Below are positions 21,420-30,489 of a stretch of 64,000 nt of DNA, piece by piece (within the stretch, counting starts at the first letter, position 1; each line of letters opens with the position of its first letter). Both the position numbers and the translations under genes were made by a program. The stretch lies in contig OZ023207.1 of NCBI GenBank assembly GCA_963995525.1, positions 28,846,873 to 28,910,872 of the forward strand, written 5' to 3'. Source of the stretch: Escarpia spicata. Its lineage: Eukaryota > Annelida > Polychaeta > Sabellida > Siboglinidae. The notes below the pieces were generated by a model. That model did not search any database. It saw nothing but the letters and a program-made list of their open reading frames with translations, and was not told the DNA's origin.

Positions 21420-22116
21420 GACAAGGAATGAGCGAAGACCGGTGCGTTGTTGTTTAAAGTTAGGTATGTGTTAAGAGCGCATGCGCAAAAGTTACGTAAA
21501 AAAGTGAAAGCAAAGATATCAAAATAGCAATAAACGAACGTTTAAATGCAAAAATGAACCGTTGTGTCCGCTTAGTTAGGGATCAAGCATGTTGTGGAGT
21601 GTTAATAATAGAGAAATTCGATGTGAAAGTAACATTTGACGAAGGACGCACTAAAGTGACCGTGTAATTTTTTTCTTAGCGCTGACTAGAAACCGGATGG
21701 TGACGCAAACCAGATGTGACGCTAATGGGGTAGCTTATCGTGAAAGGAATGTGAAGAGCGAACAATGCTTTTTCCAAAGCGTAAACGACGCGTTAAAAGT
21801 ATGAATTTAAGCGTTGTGTGGGATCGGTGGTATGTAGGGAATTAAGTGGTGTGGTTATTGTATAAAAATTGGCTGTAAATAAACGTTTGTCAACGAACGC
21901 ACTACATGACCGTCTGATTTTTTTCCGGAAATAAAAGTGATCGGATACTAGGCAGTTATGCGTTGTAATAGAAACGTCGATTAGGGTGGTATGTGTTAAG
22001 TACGCATGCGTCGTATGTTGCTTATATAAAGGGGTGGACAATTTTGTATGTGATATAATGCAAGTGGTCTGACTGATTTCAGCAGCAACAGCCGTAGAAG
22101 TTCTTCCACCGCGAGA
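21420..22116. promoter_or_regulatory. divergent promoter region with duplicated blocks
   Basis: The region separates the minus-strand two-exon gene from the plus-strand RPA-like gene. Block GGTATGTGTTAAG followed by a CGCATGCG palindrome occurs at about 21463-21486 and again at 21988-22010. A second pair shares ACGCACTA, TGACCGT and TTTTTTTC elements (about 21645-21680 and 21897-21925). A TATA box (TATATAAA, 22023-22030) lies about 90 bp before the RPA-like start. The CGCATGCG palindrome resembles the animal NRF1 site. Confidence 0.5.
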
Positions 22117-22821
22117 ATGGCCGATCATAGCGAGATGACGACACCGTTGAAAAAGCTGAAGGCAATACGTAAACAAGCGTGTAAGGCGAGCGGCAGTCAA
22201 CAACAACCGCCTGCGGAAGCGACCACACCGTCTGATAAGAGACCCGTGTTGGTTATAGCGTCCTCGATTGGGCGTAAACGCGGGGCTGAAGAAGCGGCGT
22301 TGGAGGCACCGCCGACTAGGCGTGCCTCGCTTGAGAGAGAATGCAGCGCTGCAACGTCATCACAGGCTACATTGGTGAGTGTAAGGGAACTGGCCTGCGC
22401 CAAGAACGGTGTGTATAAACTTAAGACCTCCGCCTTCATTGAGGCTGTGAGTTATCGGGATAAGTGCACGTACAGGGGCTGTTCCCAATGCCGACGCAAG
22501 CTGTATCAAAACACAGACGGGGTGATGTTATGTCGAACCCACGGGGAACCGGATATGGTAAAAAATTACTTTGTTTTGCGTGTCATGATACGAGATGGAG
22601 ATGACGAAGAAGATGAGATGTGGCTGACGTTGTTTGACACGCAAATGGCAAAGCTGGTTGAGTACCGGGCTGATTACTTGGTGGAATTAAATGAGAAGGA
22701 ACTTCGCGATACTGTACTTGAGTTGGCCGGTACTAAAGTGGATCTCAGTGTTCATAAGACGACCTGGGAAGGTGAGCCTTCTTATACGGTGCGCACACTG
22801 AAGAGAGCCGTTGACGAGTAA
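22117..22821 (+). CDS. RPA70-like single-stranded DNA-binding protein
   Basis: A 234-residue frame. Residues 1-86 are low-complexity, rich in Lys, Ala and Pro. Residues 91-234 resemble the C-terminal OB domain (DBD-C) of replication protein A large subunit: a zinc ribbon with C122-x2-C125 and C139-x2-H142, then strands matching YFVLRVMIRDGD and MWLTLFD, and a helix ending VELNEKELRD. RPA-type domains bind ssDNA in replication. A protein-primed element needs such a protein to coat displaced strands, as adenovirus DBP does, so this is a candidate for that job (inference). A strong splice donor (TTG/GTGAGT at 22374/22375) separates leader and OB domain. A TATA box is at 22023. Confidence 0.65.
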   Translation: MADHSEMTTPLKKLKAIRKQACKASGSQQQPPAEATTPSDKRPVLVIASSIGRKRGAEEAALEAPPTRRASLERECSAATSSQATLVSVRELACAKNGVYKLKTSAFIEAVSYRDKCTYRGCSQCRRKLYQNTDGVMLCRTHGEPDMVKNYFVLRVMIRDGDDEEDEMWLTLFDTQMAKLVEYRADYLVELNEKELRDTVLELAGTKVDLSVHKTTWEGEPSYTVRTLKRAVDE

Positions 22822-22840
22822 TGGGTTTCTTGTGTTATAG

Positions 22841-22972
22841 GAGGCCCCGCTGGTGACGGCGTTGCTAACTAGTAAACCGACGAGTGACGAAGCTGCGCGC
22901 TTACTAGACGAGATAGTGGAAAATTACGTAATGGCCTGGTGTTCAGCTTACGAAGCGAAGAGAGCCTACTAG
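22841..22972 (+). CDS. candidate alternative 3' exon 1 (43 codons)
   Basis: Follows an acceptor-like TTTCTTGTGTTATAG. The frame is open in phase 0 with the donor at 22374 and encodes a helical-looking, Ala/Leu/Glu-rich segment (EAPLVTALLTSK, ARLLDEIVENY) that ends in TAG. It has no useful start codon of its own, which favours splicing over independent translation. An internal GTAATG could act as a further donor and link it to the next module, also in phase 0. No family recognised. Confidence 0.35.
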   Translation, partial: EAPLVTALLTSKPTSDEAARLLDEIVENYVMAWCSAYEAKRAY

Positions 22973-23045
22973 TCGAGCTACGAAATAGAACGGTGCTCAG
23001 CCTATATAAAACAAGACATTTATTTTTTGTATGTTTTGTCTACAG

Positions 23046-23216
23046 GAGGTGCGGCGAGTTCTGCTGGAAATGTTAGCCAATAATGAACGGATGCGTGCAA
23101 GGTACGCCGAGGTTGCCTTGTTCGTACAAACACTGCTCGATCGTTCAGTGACGGATAGTGAGAGGAAAGTTGCCGCGCTGATGGCTCGTGTTAACACAGA
23201 AAAAGAGGCGGATTAA
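23046..23216 (+). CDS. candidate alternative 3' exon 2 (56 codons)
   Basis: Preceded by the best acceptor in the region (TTTTGTATGTTTTGTCTACAG). It begins GAG like the first module, is in phase 0 with the donor at 22374, and encodes a charged, coiled-coil-like segment (RRVLLEMLANNERMRARY, ERKVAALMARVNTEKEAD) before TAA. No own start codon at the beginning. Function unknown. Confidence 0.4.
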   Translation, partial: EVRRVLLEMLANNERMRARYAEVALFVQTLLDRSVTDSERKVAALMARVNTEKEAD

Positions 23217-23317
23217 TGATAATAATGTGTTTTGTAGAGAGCACGACGGCCTGAACGTGCGCCCGATCGCCGTGGGAAGTGTAATGTGTGTTTGTAGGCG
23301 CCTGCTTTGTGCTGTAG

Positions 23318-23923
23318 GGATGCGCGGGCGACGTCGATAGCGCGTTGGATGCGATCCTTGAGGAGGCGCTTGGTGCACCACCGCCTTACGAAAGTTTACA
23401 CCAGATCGTGCCGTCGTGTTGTTGGAATCCATCGCCGTCGGACGTGATGCAACGACGCGTCGTCGAGCCGGGGCGGGGTCAGGGGGCTTGTCGATATGAA
23501 CGACATGCGATGTCCCTCCTCGCTGAACACCTCGGTGAGCTGATATTGGAGATGGCGCGGGATCGATGCGGTGCTTGCGAAGTTAATGAGGGATGTCCGT
23601 ACGTGCATATGGTCGGCTATCGAGCGGGTCGGCCTACTCGTGAGTACGCACTGCGCTACGACAACGTAGCCGCCCTCGTCACGCAACACTTCAACGCCGT
23701 GTTGGAAACGTGTCTGCAGCGATCGCTGATACCAACCTTCGTACGTCTGGTGCAGTTACTACACGTGAAGGCGCACGGGCAGCAACCGGGGCGAGCGGGG
23801 GAACTGTATTTGGTCCAGTTCGTGTCGGACTGGCTACTTGGCACGGATTGGCGCGAATTCATCAACCGCGCTCGACTAGAATCGGCAGTGCACGTCTACA
23901 TACAGTGCAGAAGCGGCCTTTAA
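23318..23923 (+). CDS. accessory protein / candidate 3' exon 3 (201 codons)
   Basis: Open frame after an acceptor-like GCTTTGTGCTGTAG. Phase 0 with the donor at 22374; a second acceptor-like site ends at 23297 in another phase. The first Met lies more than 30 codons in, so the N-terminus probably comes from splicing. The protein has a Pro-rich start, a Cys cluster (RCGACEVNEGCPYVH) that could bind metal, and a helical C-terminal half (LVTQHFNAVLETCLQ, LVQLLHVKAH). No family recognised. AATAAA at 23993-23998 is a likely poly(A) signal for the whole unit. Confidence 0.5.
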   Translation, partial: GCAGDVDSALDAILEEALGAPPPYESLHQIVPSCCWNPSPSDVMQRRVVEPGRGQGACRYERHAMSLLAEHLGELILEMARDRCGACEVNEGCPYVHMVGYRAGRPTREYALRYDNVAALVTQHFNAVLETCLQRSLIPTFVRLVQLLHVKAHGQQPGRAGELYLVQFVSDWLLGTDWREFINRARLESAVHVYIQCRSGL

Positions 23924-24028
23924 ATCGAATGAACATTACTGCCTATTCTGCTGATTTGCTTTTAATATCGCTTTTCGTTGTACGATACGCTTAATAAAAC
24001 GTTGAAAATGTACGTTCCGTTTCCGAGT

Positions 24029-24029
<1 letters not shown>

Positions 24030-24060
<31 letters not shown>

Positions 24061-24088
24061 CACACACACACACACACACACACACACC
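24030..24088. repeat. (CA)n microsatellite
   Basis: About 30 CA dinucleotides with one interruption near 24060, between the accessory gene's poly(A) signal and the polymerase promoter. Confidence 0.95.
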
Positions 24089-24099
24089 ATCGTTACTTA

Positions 24100-24543
24100 A
24101 CACCACTCACCACTGCGCATCACCAGTTACTTAACAAAACCACCACCCCCACTCATAACAAACCACCACCCCCACGTTACACCACTCACTGCGCACGTAC
24201 CTCCGTTATAAATAGCGGTGTTCGGAAAAGCTTAACATCACTAATCGTTACTTAACAAAAAACACCACCCCATACGCATCGTTACTTAACAAAACCGCCA
24301 CCCCATACGCATCGTTACCTAACAAAACCGCCACCCCCACTCACTGCGCGTGTCCGTTCCTCAACATCATTAGTCGTTACTTAACAAAACCACCACCCCA
24401 TACGCATCGTTACTTAACAAAACCACCACCCCATACGCGTCGTTACCTAACAAAACCGCCACCCCCACGTTACACCACTCACTGCGCATGTCCGTACCTC
24501 GTTATAAATAGGGGTGTTCGAAAAAGTAGCAGCATAAAAAAGT
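24100..24543 (+). promoter_or_regulatory. polymerase promoter with tandem repeats and two TATA boxes
   Basis: Repeats of about 33 bp built on CGTTACTTAACAAAACC and CACCCCATACGCAT occupy 24110-24470. Two longer copies contain CACTGCGCA, GTAC and TTATAAATAG (TATA boxes at 24206-24215 and 24502-24511) followed by GGTGTTCG. The second TATA box lies 33 bp before the polymerase ATG, leaving an extremely short leader. The first may be an inactive duplicate or an alternative start. Confidence 0.6.
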
Positions 24544-27500
24544 ATGCCGCCTACTACTACTAGGTGGCAATGTCCGAAATGCGGTGCTTATTTCGCGAAA
24601 CAGTCGACGTTAGAGCGACACGCGAAGAGTTCGAAACGATGCGGCGATGACCCGCTATGCGTAAAGCGACGAGCGTGTCCGAAATGCGGCGTGACGTACA
24701 GTACGCGCGCCGCGATGCTACGACACCTGAGGGAACGGTGCGGTCAGCCGGAGGTGTCGCCACCTCCCGGTGATAATCCAACACCACCATCAGCCGGCGC
24801 TCTTCAGCGCGTCGTGGACGAGCATCGACGTAGCATAGAGACGTCGGTAGCGCTCGGGGCCGTGCAGTCCAGCTACAACTATCGCATGACCGCCTGTACG
24901 AGTACGCGGGTGCTCGAACCGCGTCTGAGGGTTATGTTTAGCGAACAAAAGAATGCGTTTAAAATAAACGTAAGCTATGGTTTCGTGTTACGCCACAAGG
25001 TGTCGGGTCGTTACCGCTATTTTAATTCGTCCTGTAACTGCTGCGGTCGCCTTCTCGAAACACCCGCCCTCGTAACCGATAGCCGTTCTTTCGAACGATT
25101 CCTCGACATCGTGCGCACGACCGACGTACTACAGTACGTCATCGCGCAGCGTCCCGACTCGGGATGGGTGGTCGAGCTCGTAACGAACGCCACCTACTTC
25201 GTGAACGTCATCCTAAGCCATCCTATCGGGTGCGTCGGCGCCACGCTCCCCGCCTACGTGCGCAACAACAAGCACGTCGTGACGTTGACGAACGATCGTC
25301 AAGGCGAGCCCTACGACGATCATCTATGCCTCTTCCGGTGCATCGGCCTCCACCTGCAAGGAGGCTGCCGTGGGAGCCTAAATACGACCCGTTTAACGCG
25401 AGTAGCTAAAAAACTGAGCGCGCTCTACGCCCCGACGCCGAACGGCGTGCGCCTGAACGAACTGGAACGCGTGGAGACGCTTTTTAGCATCAACATCGCC
25501 GTCTATCGACTGACGGCGACTGGCGCCGCCGAACTAGTCCGTCGGTCGATCGAAGCGCACCCTACGACCCTGAATGTCAACCTGTACGATAATCACTTTT
25601 CGTACATAGGCGACCTGCGCGCGTACGCGAAAACGTACAAGTGCTCTAAATGTGGCTACTCCCTCTGGCGGTACCCGTCGGTATTACGACGTCACGAAGC
25701 GACGTGCGAGGGCGGTGTTCGTCACGTGTTTCCCGGCGGCGTCTACCGACCGACGCCGTCCGTATTTCAACGACTCGACGACGAAGGTATCGACGTCGGC
25801 GACGACGATCTGCGCTACTATCAGTACCGCGCGACATTCGATTTTGAATGTTATTTTACCGCCAACGAACTACCGCCGGATACCGACAAATGTCGGTGGC
25901 TAGCACGGCACGAACTGCTCAGCGTGAGCGTTGCATCGAACGTCCCCGGACACGAAGCGGCGCGCTGTTACGTCACGACCGGTGATTCGGCCGACCTAGC
26001 GCGCCGCCTCATCGATGACCTGGAAGCCGTGAGCGCGGCGGCGTGCGCGGTTCTACGCCCCCGCTATGACGCGGTCTTCGAGGCGCTCGAAGCGCTCGAC
26101 AAAGACTGGCGGCGACGAAGCGACGACGACAACGATGCGTCACCGTACGCCGCACTCGCCGACCGCCTGTGGACGCACCTTCGTCAAATGCCCGTACTGG
26201 GTTTCAACAGCGGTAAGTACGATTTGAATGTCGTCAAAAAGTACTTCACCCCCCTGCTCATAACCGACGACGCGCAGCACACATCGTCGGCGTTCACCAT
26301 TAAACGACAGAACGCTTACATGTGCCTGACGACGTCGACGTTGAAATTTCTCGACATAACTAATTACCTCGCGCCCGGTGTCAGCTACGAGCGCTATCTG
26401 AAAGCGTACGGCTGCGCGGCGACGAAGGGGTACTTTCCTTACGAATATATCGACGCGTTGACGCGCCTGGACGAGACCGTCCTGCCGCCGCGCGAAACTT
26501 TCTACAGCCACCTGAAACGCGAGGGAATCTCCGCGGAGGCGTACGAAATTTGTGCGACGGCGTGGCGCGACGAGCGCATGACGACGATGCGCGATTTTCT
26601 AATCTGGTATAATAACCGAGATGTGGCGCCGTTTCTCGAGGCCCTCGAGCGGCAGTTCGCCTTCTATCGCCGTCAGCGCATCGACATGTTCAAGGACGCC
26701 ATCAGCGTACCGGTTTTGACGTTGTTGTACCTATTCAACGACCTGCCGCCGTCACTCCATTTCTCGCTGTTCAACGAACCGAATAAAGATCTGCACCGCC
26801 TACTGCAGTCGCAGATCGTCGGCGGTCCATCGATCATCTTCTCGCGCCATCACGAAGCCGGCGTGACGACGATTCGAGGCGGTAACAACCCGTGTCGTTC
26901 GATGGTCGGCTATGACGCGAACGGTCTCTATCTATCGGCGATGATGCGGGAAATGCCGACGGGTTGGTACACGCGCCGACGCGCGGAGAACGGCTTTCGA
27001 GCGGAACACGTGCACCGCTACGGTCGTATGGCCGTAGAGTGGTTGACGTACGAAGCGGAACGAATCGGCGCTCCTATACGGCACCAGTTGAACGGACGCG
27101 AGAAGCGCGTCGGTAAGTACCGAGTCGACGGTTGGTGCGCCGCCACGCGAACGGCGTATCAATTTCACGGTTGTTACTTTCACGGCTGCCCGATATGCCG
27201 GACGCACGTGACGACGAACGCCGTCAACGGTCAACCGATGACGACGCTGTACGCCGCGACGATTGCCGTGACGGCCTACCTGCGCCGCCACGTCGATGCC
27301 GTCGTCGAAATGTGGGAGTGCCAGTGGCGAGCCGTGAGACCCCCCGTGACGCGACCCGACGCGAGGCGCGTAACGCACTCGACGATACTGGAGGGTGTAC
27401 GCGACGGCTCTCTATTCGATCTCGTGCAGTGCGATATCGCCGTGCCGGAAGCGCTGCGCGCTAAGTTCGCCGAAATGCAGCCCGTATTCAAGAACGTCGA

Positions 27501-28620
27501 TATCGCGCGCGACGATCTCAGCCCGTTCATGCGCCGCTACGCCGAGTCGCACGATCTACTCACCCGACCTCAACGGACGCTCGTTGGTAGCTACTTCGGC
27601 ACGGCGATCGTACTCGCCACGCCCCTCCTACGCTGGTATCTGGAGCACGGGCTCGTCGTCGCGCGCATCTACCAGGTGATCGAGTACACGCCGATCGCCT
27701 GCTTTCGTCGTTTCGGCGACACGGTGTCGACGGCGCGACGCGAGGGCGACGTCGACCCCGACAAAGCGATCATCGCCGACACCTTCAAACTACTCGGCAA
27801 CAGTTCGTACGGGAAGACGATTACGTGCGTCAATCGGCACCGGGATATCAAGTACGCTACGTCGGTAGGCGCCTCGCGACTCGTCAACAGTCGTCGCTTC
27901 CGGCAACTCGACGTCGTCGTCGACGACGAGCTGTACGAGGTGGCGCTGAATAAGCGCACCGTCGTCTACGCCCTGCCGATTCAAATCGGTTATTTCGTGT
28001 ATCAATACGCGAAATTACGAATGCTCGAATTTTATTACGACTTCGTCGACGCCTACATTCCACGCCCGCTCTTTCAGTACTGCGCTATGGACACCGACTC
28101 GGCGTACATAGCCCTCGCGGGTCACGACATCGACGCGCTCGTACAGGAAGCGCTGCGCGAACACTACTTCCGGAATCGGTCGCTCTGGTTTCCGGCCGAA
28201 TGTTGCGACGCGCACGTGGACGCGTACGTACGGCGCCGCGTCGCCGGACTGACGTGGAAGGGTGGGGACTGCTGCGCGCGCCGTCTTCTATTCGATCGTC
28301 GAACGCCGGGTCTCTTCAAAGAAGAGTGGCGCGGCGACGGAATCGTGGCGCTGTGCAGTAAGACGTACTACTGCTTCGGCGGCGACAGCGGCGCGAAGTA
28401 CAGCACGAAGGGATTGAGTAAACGTCAGAACGATATCGACGAGCACGACTTCCTCGCCGTACTGCGCGACCGACGCAGCGGCGTCGGTTGGAACCGCGGT
28501 TTCCAAGTGAAAAACTCGTCCGTGTTGACGTACGTTCAAGAGCTCGCGGCGTTGAGCTTTTTCTACGCTAAACGCCGCGTGCTCGACGACGGCGTCACCA
28601 CGGCGCCGATACTCGTCTAA
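24544..28620 (+). CDS. protein-primed DNA polymerase B (Polinton)
   Basis: A 1358-residue intact frame. N-terminal zinc-finger-like clusters are C10-C13-H26-C33 and C45-C48-H61-C66, and a third Cys/His cluster begins at C367. Exonuclease motif I is FDFE (D433, E435); motif II has N555 and D560 in GFNSGKYD. Polymerase motif A is YDANGLYLS (D791), motif B NSSYGK (1086-1091), and motif C DTDS (D1183, D1185). This is the replicase of Polintons, which starts synthesis from a protein primer at the element ends. All catalytic residues I can check are present. The homologue in Polinton A keeps only the ends of the protein. Confidence 0.95.
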   Translation: MPPTTTRWQCPKCGAYFAKQSTLERHAKSSKRCGDDPLCVKRRACPKCGVTYSTRAAMLRHLRERCGQPEVSPPPGDNPTPPSAGALQRVVDEHRRSIETSVALGAVQSSYNYRMTACTSTRVLEPRLRVMFSEQKNAFKINVSYGFVLRHKVSGRYRYFNSSCNCCGRLLETPALVTDSRSFERFLDIVRTTDVLQYVIAQRPDSGWVVELVTNATYFVNVILSHPIGCVGATLPAYVRNNKHVVTLTNDRQGEPYDDHLCLFRCIGLHLQGGCRGSLNTTRLTRVAKKLSALYAPTPNGVRLNELERVETLFSINIAVYRLTATGAAELVRRSIEAHPTTLNVNLYDNHFSYIGDLRAYAKTYKCSKCGYSLWRYPSVLRRHEATCEGGVRHVFPGGVYRPTPSVFQRLDDEGIDVGDDDLRYYQYRATFDFECYFTANELPPDTDKCRWLARHELLSVSVASNVPGHEAARCYVTTGDSADLARRLIDDLEAVSAAACAVLRPRYDAVFEALEALDKDWRRRSDDDNDASPYAALADRLWTHLRQMPVLGFNSGKYDLNVVKKYFTPLLITDDAQHTSSAFTIKRQNAYMCLTTSTLKFLDITNYLAPGVSYERYLKAYGCAATKGYFPYEYIDALTRLDETVLPPRETFYSHLKREGISAEAYEICATAWRDERMTTMRDFLIWYNNRDVAPFLEALERQFAFYRRQRIDMFKDAISVPVLTLLYLFNDLPPSLHFSLFNEPNKDLHRLLQSQIVGGPSIIFSRHHEAGVTTIRGGNNPCRSMVGYDANGLYLSAMMREMPTGWYTRRRAENGFRAEHVHRYGRMAVEWLTYEAERIGAPIRHQLNGREKRVGKYRVDGWCAATRTAYQFHGCYFHGCPICRTHVTTNAVNGQPMTTLYAATIAVTAYLRRHVDAVVEMWECQWRAVRPPVTRPDARRVTHSTILEGVRDGSLFDLVQCDIAVPEALRAKFAEMQPVFKNVDIARDDLSPFMRRYAESHDLLTRPQRTLVGSYFGTAIVLATPLLRWYLEHGLVVARIYQVIEYTPIACFRRFGDTVSTARREGDVDPDKAIIADTFKLLGNSSYGKTITCVNRHRDIKYATSVGASRLVNSRRFRQLDVVVDDELYEVALNKRTVVYALPIQIGYFVYQYAKLRMLEFYYDFVDAYIPRPLFQYCAMDTDSAYIALAGHDIDALVQEALREHYFRNRSLWFPAECCDAHVDAYVRRRVAGLTWKGGDCCARRLLFDRRTPGLFKEEWRGDGIVALCSKTYYCFGGDSGAKYSTKGLSKRQNDIDEHDFLAVLRDRRSGVGWNRGFQVKNSSVLTYVQELAALSFFYAKRRVLDDGVTTAPILV

Positions 28621-28724
28621 CTCGTATAACTAAACCTACCCTAGGGTATGTAGGGTAATAAAACACAATTGCGTACATTTGATCGTTTTTTTATTACTAC
28701 TACTATACACGTAAAAACGAAGCG
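28621..28724. terminator. convergent 3' region of polymerase and protease genes
   Basis: Contains a CTACCCTAGGGTA palindrome (about 28636-28648), AATAAAA for the polymerase transcript (about 28661), and a T-rich run whose complement gives AATAAAA for the minus-strand block (about 28686-28695). Confidence 0.5.
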
Positions 28725-29177
28725 TTAATGCAATGGCTTTAGCCAATCGAATACGAGAGAGTCATTGGCCACCCGATTGGTGCCGAATAGGTTCTGGACC
28801 GTCGTCAACGGCATGCCGCGACATCGGAGGAGTAGGTAGGCGACGCAATATTGTCAGCACACGTTAGAGACGACGCTCTGCAGTCTCTTGTCGTTGTACG
28901 TCCACGCGTCGCCGCAGTGTCGGTGCAGGAAGGCGCGGAAGTCGGCGTGCAGCGGCGGCAGACCGTACGAATCGAAGTACTCGCCGACGCCTTGGCGGTC
29001 GACGTAGACGGCCACCCAGTGCTCCCCCGGTTCGCCGCCGTCGTCGGTATTGCACACGAAGGCCATCGGGTAAGTGGTGGCGGTGGTAAGTAGCGCGTCT
29101 TTAGGTACGACGCCGAGGACGATGCGTTTAGCGTACGCGTCGAGTTCGAGGCGACGCAGCAGTTGGAACGTATCCAT
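28725..29177 (-). pseudogene. adenain-like protease, one TGA before the catalytic Cys
   Basis: Same length (150 residues) as the intact Polinton A protease. His in EHWVAVYVD and Asp in YFDSYGLPP are present. A TGA at 28854-28856 lies where Polinton A has Gly, three codons before the catalytic Cys of QYC. The rest of the frame is open to 28725. Without readthrough the product lacks the nucleophile. This could be one recent mutation, a recoding site or a sequencing error. Confidence 0.85.
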
Positions 29178-29182
29178 GGTGT

Positions 29183-30487
29183 TTACGAGGTACAGTCGTA
29201 CAGGACGTTCCGGGTCCGATCGATTTCCATCACCGTCTCGAATTCCGCGTACACGACGACGTTCACCGGTCGGGGTAGCGGCGTCGAGAACTGCATTTCA
29301 GCGCCCACGCTCCGCTGACGCACGACGTTGAAATGGTCCCCGTCGCAGCAGTCGGGGGTCAGGTCGAAAGCGAAGACGGTGTAGCCGGCTTCGAAGTCCG
29401 AGCGCGATATGTCGTTCCCCTCGTCCTCGCCCGCCTTTCCGGTGGCCTCGAAGAGATTCATGTAGCTTCGTATGTACCGGTGGTGCGGAAAGTCCGGTTG
29501 CAGCGGCTTGCTCGGCACCTGACGTCCGTCGACGCTGAGCGCGAGGAAGGTTATGTCGTTGTGATGCGCGTTGAACGGATTTCTAGTGTAGTCTCCGTTG
29601 TAGGCGGCGTTGTCGATCATCATCAGGATTATGCGTTTCGGAATTGCACCCATGTACAGGTTCTCGTGCGTGTGCGATAGCGTACCCGCGGTTATCGAGA
29701 ACGATTTGCAGTCGACGCGGCGCTTCGGAAACTTAGCCGTTCCCAAAGTCCACGCTTTGATATGAACCAGCTGGACTTCCGGGTTCAACTTCACTTTTCG
29801 GACGTACAGGCAAATCGAGTGTATCAAGATACGCCACCCCGGCGCGGCAGCCGCGCCCATGAGCGCGAAGGCGTCCTTCGACTGGACCATGCGTATTTTC
29901 GTGTCGATACCGCTCGGTAGTAGGAGGTTTAGCATAAACGCGTCGACGTGCAGGTGTCCCATCATATCCACCTCGGTGCTGGCCGCCGTCAGATTGCGCC
30001 GGGCTACGAACCCGGTGTTGTCGTCCCCGCGCGCGTTCATGTGTCCGGCGCTGTCTTTGTACCACAACGACCCCGTGAGATGCGATCGTTTCGCGTCGCT
30101 ACCGTAACTCAGCAGGGTCTCGATGTAGGCCCGGTACGCGTACGTATTGGTCGACGGCGTCACGAGCGTACCGTTCAGCGACACGTCGATTTGACTGAAC
30201 ATCGAATGAAGGAAATTGTTGACCGGCGCCACGTTGGTGCCGGCCGCCAGATCGGTACCGTCCCCCTGAACCACTTTGAAGCGGACGTACGTTTGAAGGC
30301 TCGCCAGGTCCGTATAGTCGTTACCCGACCCCGGAATGAGGAACTCGATAGGACCGCCGGCGTCGAGAGCCGTCAGCGGTTGGTAGACGGTCCGATAACT
30401 GCTCTCGATGCTCTTCTGCGTCACCGGTCCGTTGAACAGGTCCAGTTCGGCCTTCACGCCCTCGCACGCTGTCTTTAAGAACGCCAT
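29183..30487 (-). CDS. Polinton major capsid protein
   Basis: A 434-residue intact frame with the recognisable Polinton capsid blocks: PIEFLIPGSGNDYTDLAS, PVNNFLHSMFSQIDVSLNG, YRAYIETLLSYG, LNPEVQLVHIKAW, then FNAHHNDITFLAL and VPSKPLQPDF, and near the end VVVYAEFETVMEIDRTRN. The family is predicted to form the double jelly-roll hexon of an icosahedral shell. It is packed two bases from the core-like gene and five from the protease, implying one transcript or tightly spaced units. Confidence 0.95.
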   Translation of the reverse strand: MAFLKTACEGVKAELDLFNGPVTQKSIESSYRTVYQPLTALDAGGPIEFLIPGSGNDYTDLASLQTYVRFKVVQGDGTDLAAGTNVAPVNNFLHSMFSQIDVSLNGTLVTPSTNTYAYRAYIETLLSYGSDAKRSHLTGSLWYKDSAGHMNARGDDNTGFVARRNLTAASTEVDMMGHLHVDAFMLNLLLPSGIDTKIRMVQSKDAFALMGAAAAPGWRILIHSICLYVRKVKLNPEVQLVHIKAWTLGTAKFPKRRVDCKSFSITAGTLSHTHENLYMGAIPKRIILMMIDNAAYNGDYTRNPFNAHHNDITFLALSVDGRQVPSKPLQPDFPHHRYIRSYMNLFEATGKAGEDEGNDISRSDFEAGYTVFAFDLTPDCCDGDHFNVVRQRSVGAEMQFSTPLPRPVNVVVYAEFETVMEIDRTRNVLYDCTS

Positions 30488-30489
30488 CG

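Noticed and set aside
21793..22206. 137-codon minus-strand frame
   Set aside because: Overlaps the TATA box and first exon of the RPA-like gene, with no recognisable motif; taken as chance.
22822..22840. A 23-nt micro-intron joining the RPA-like gene to the first downstream module
   Set aside because: GT and AG ends exist, but an intron this short is implausible in an animal; the donor at 22374 fits better.
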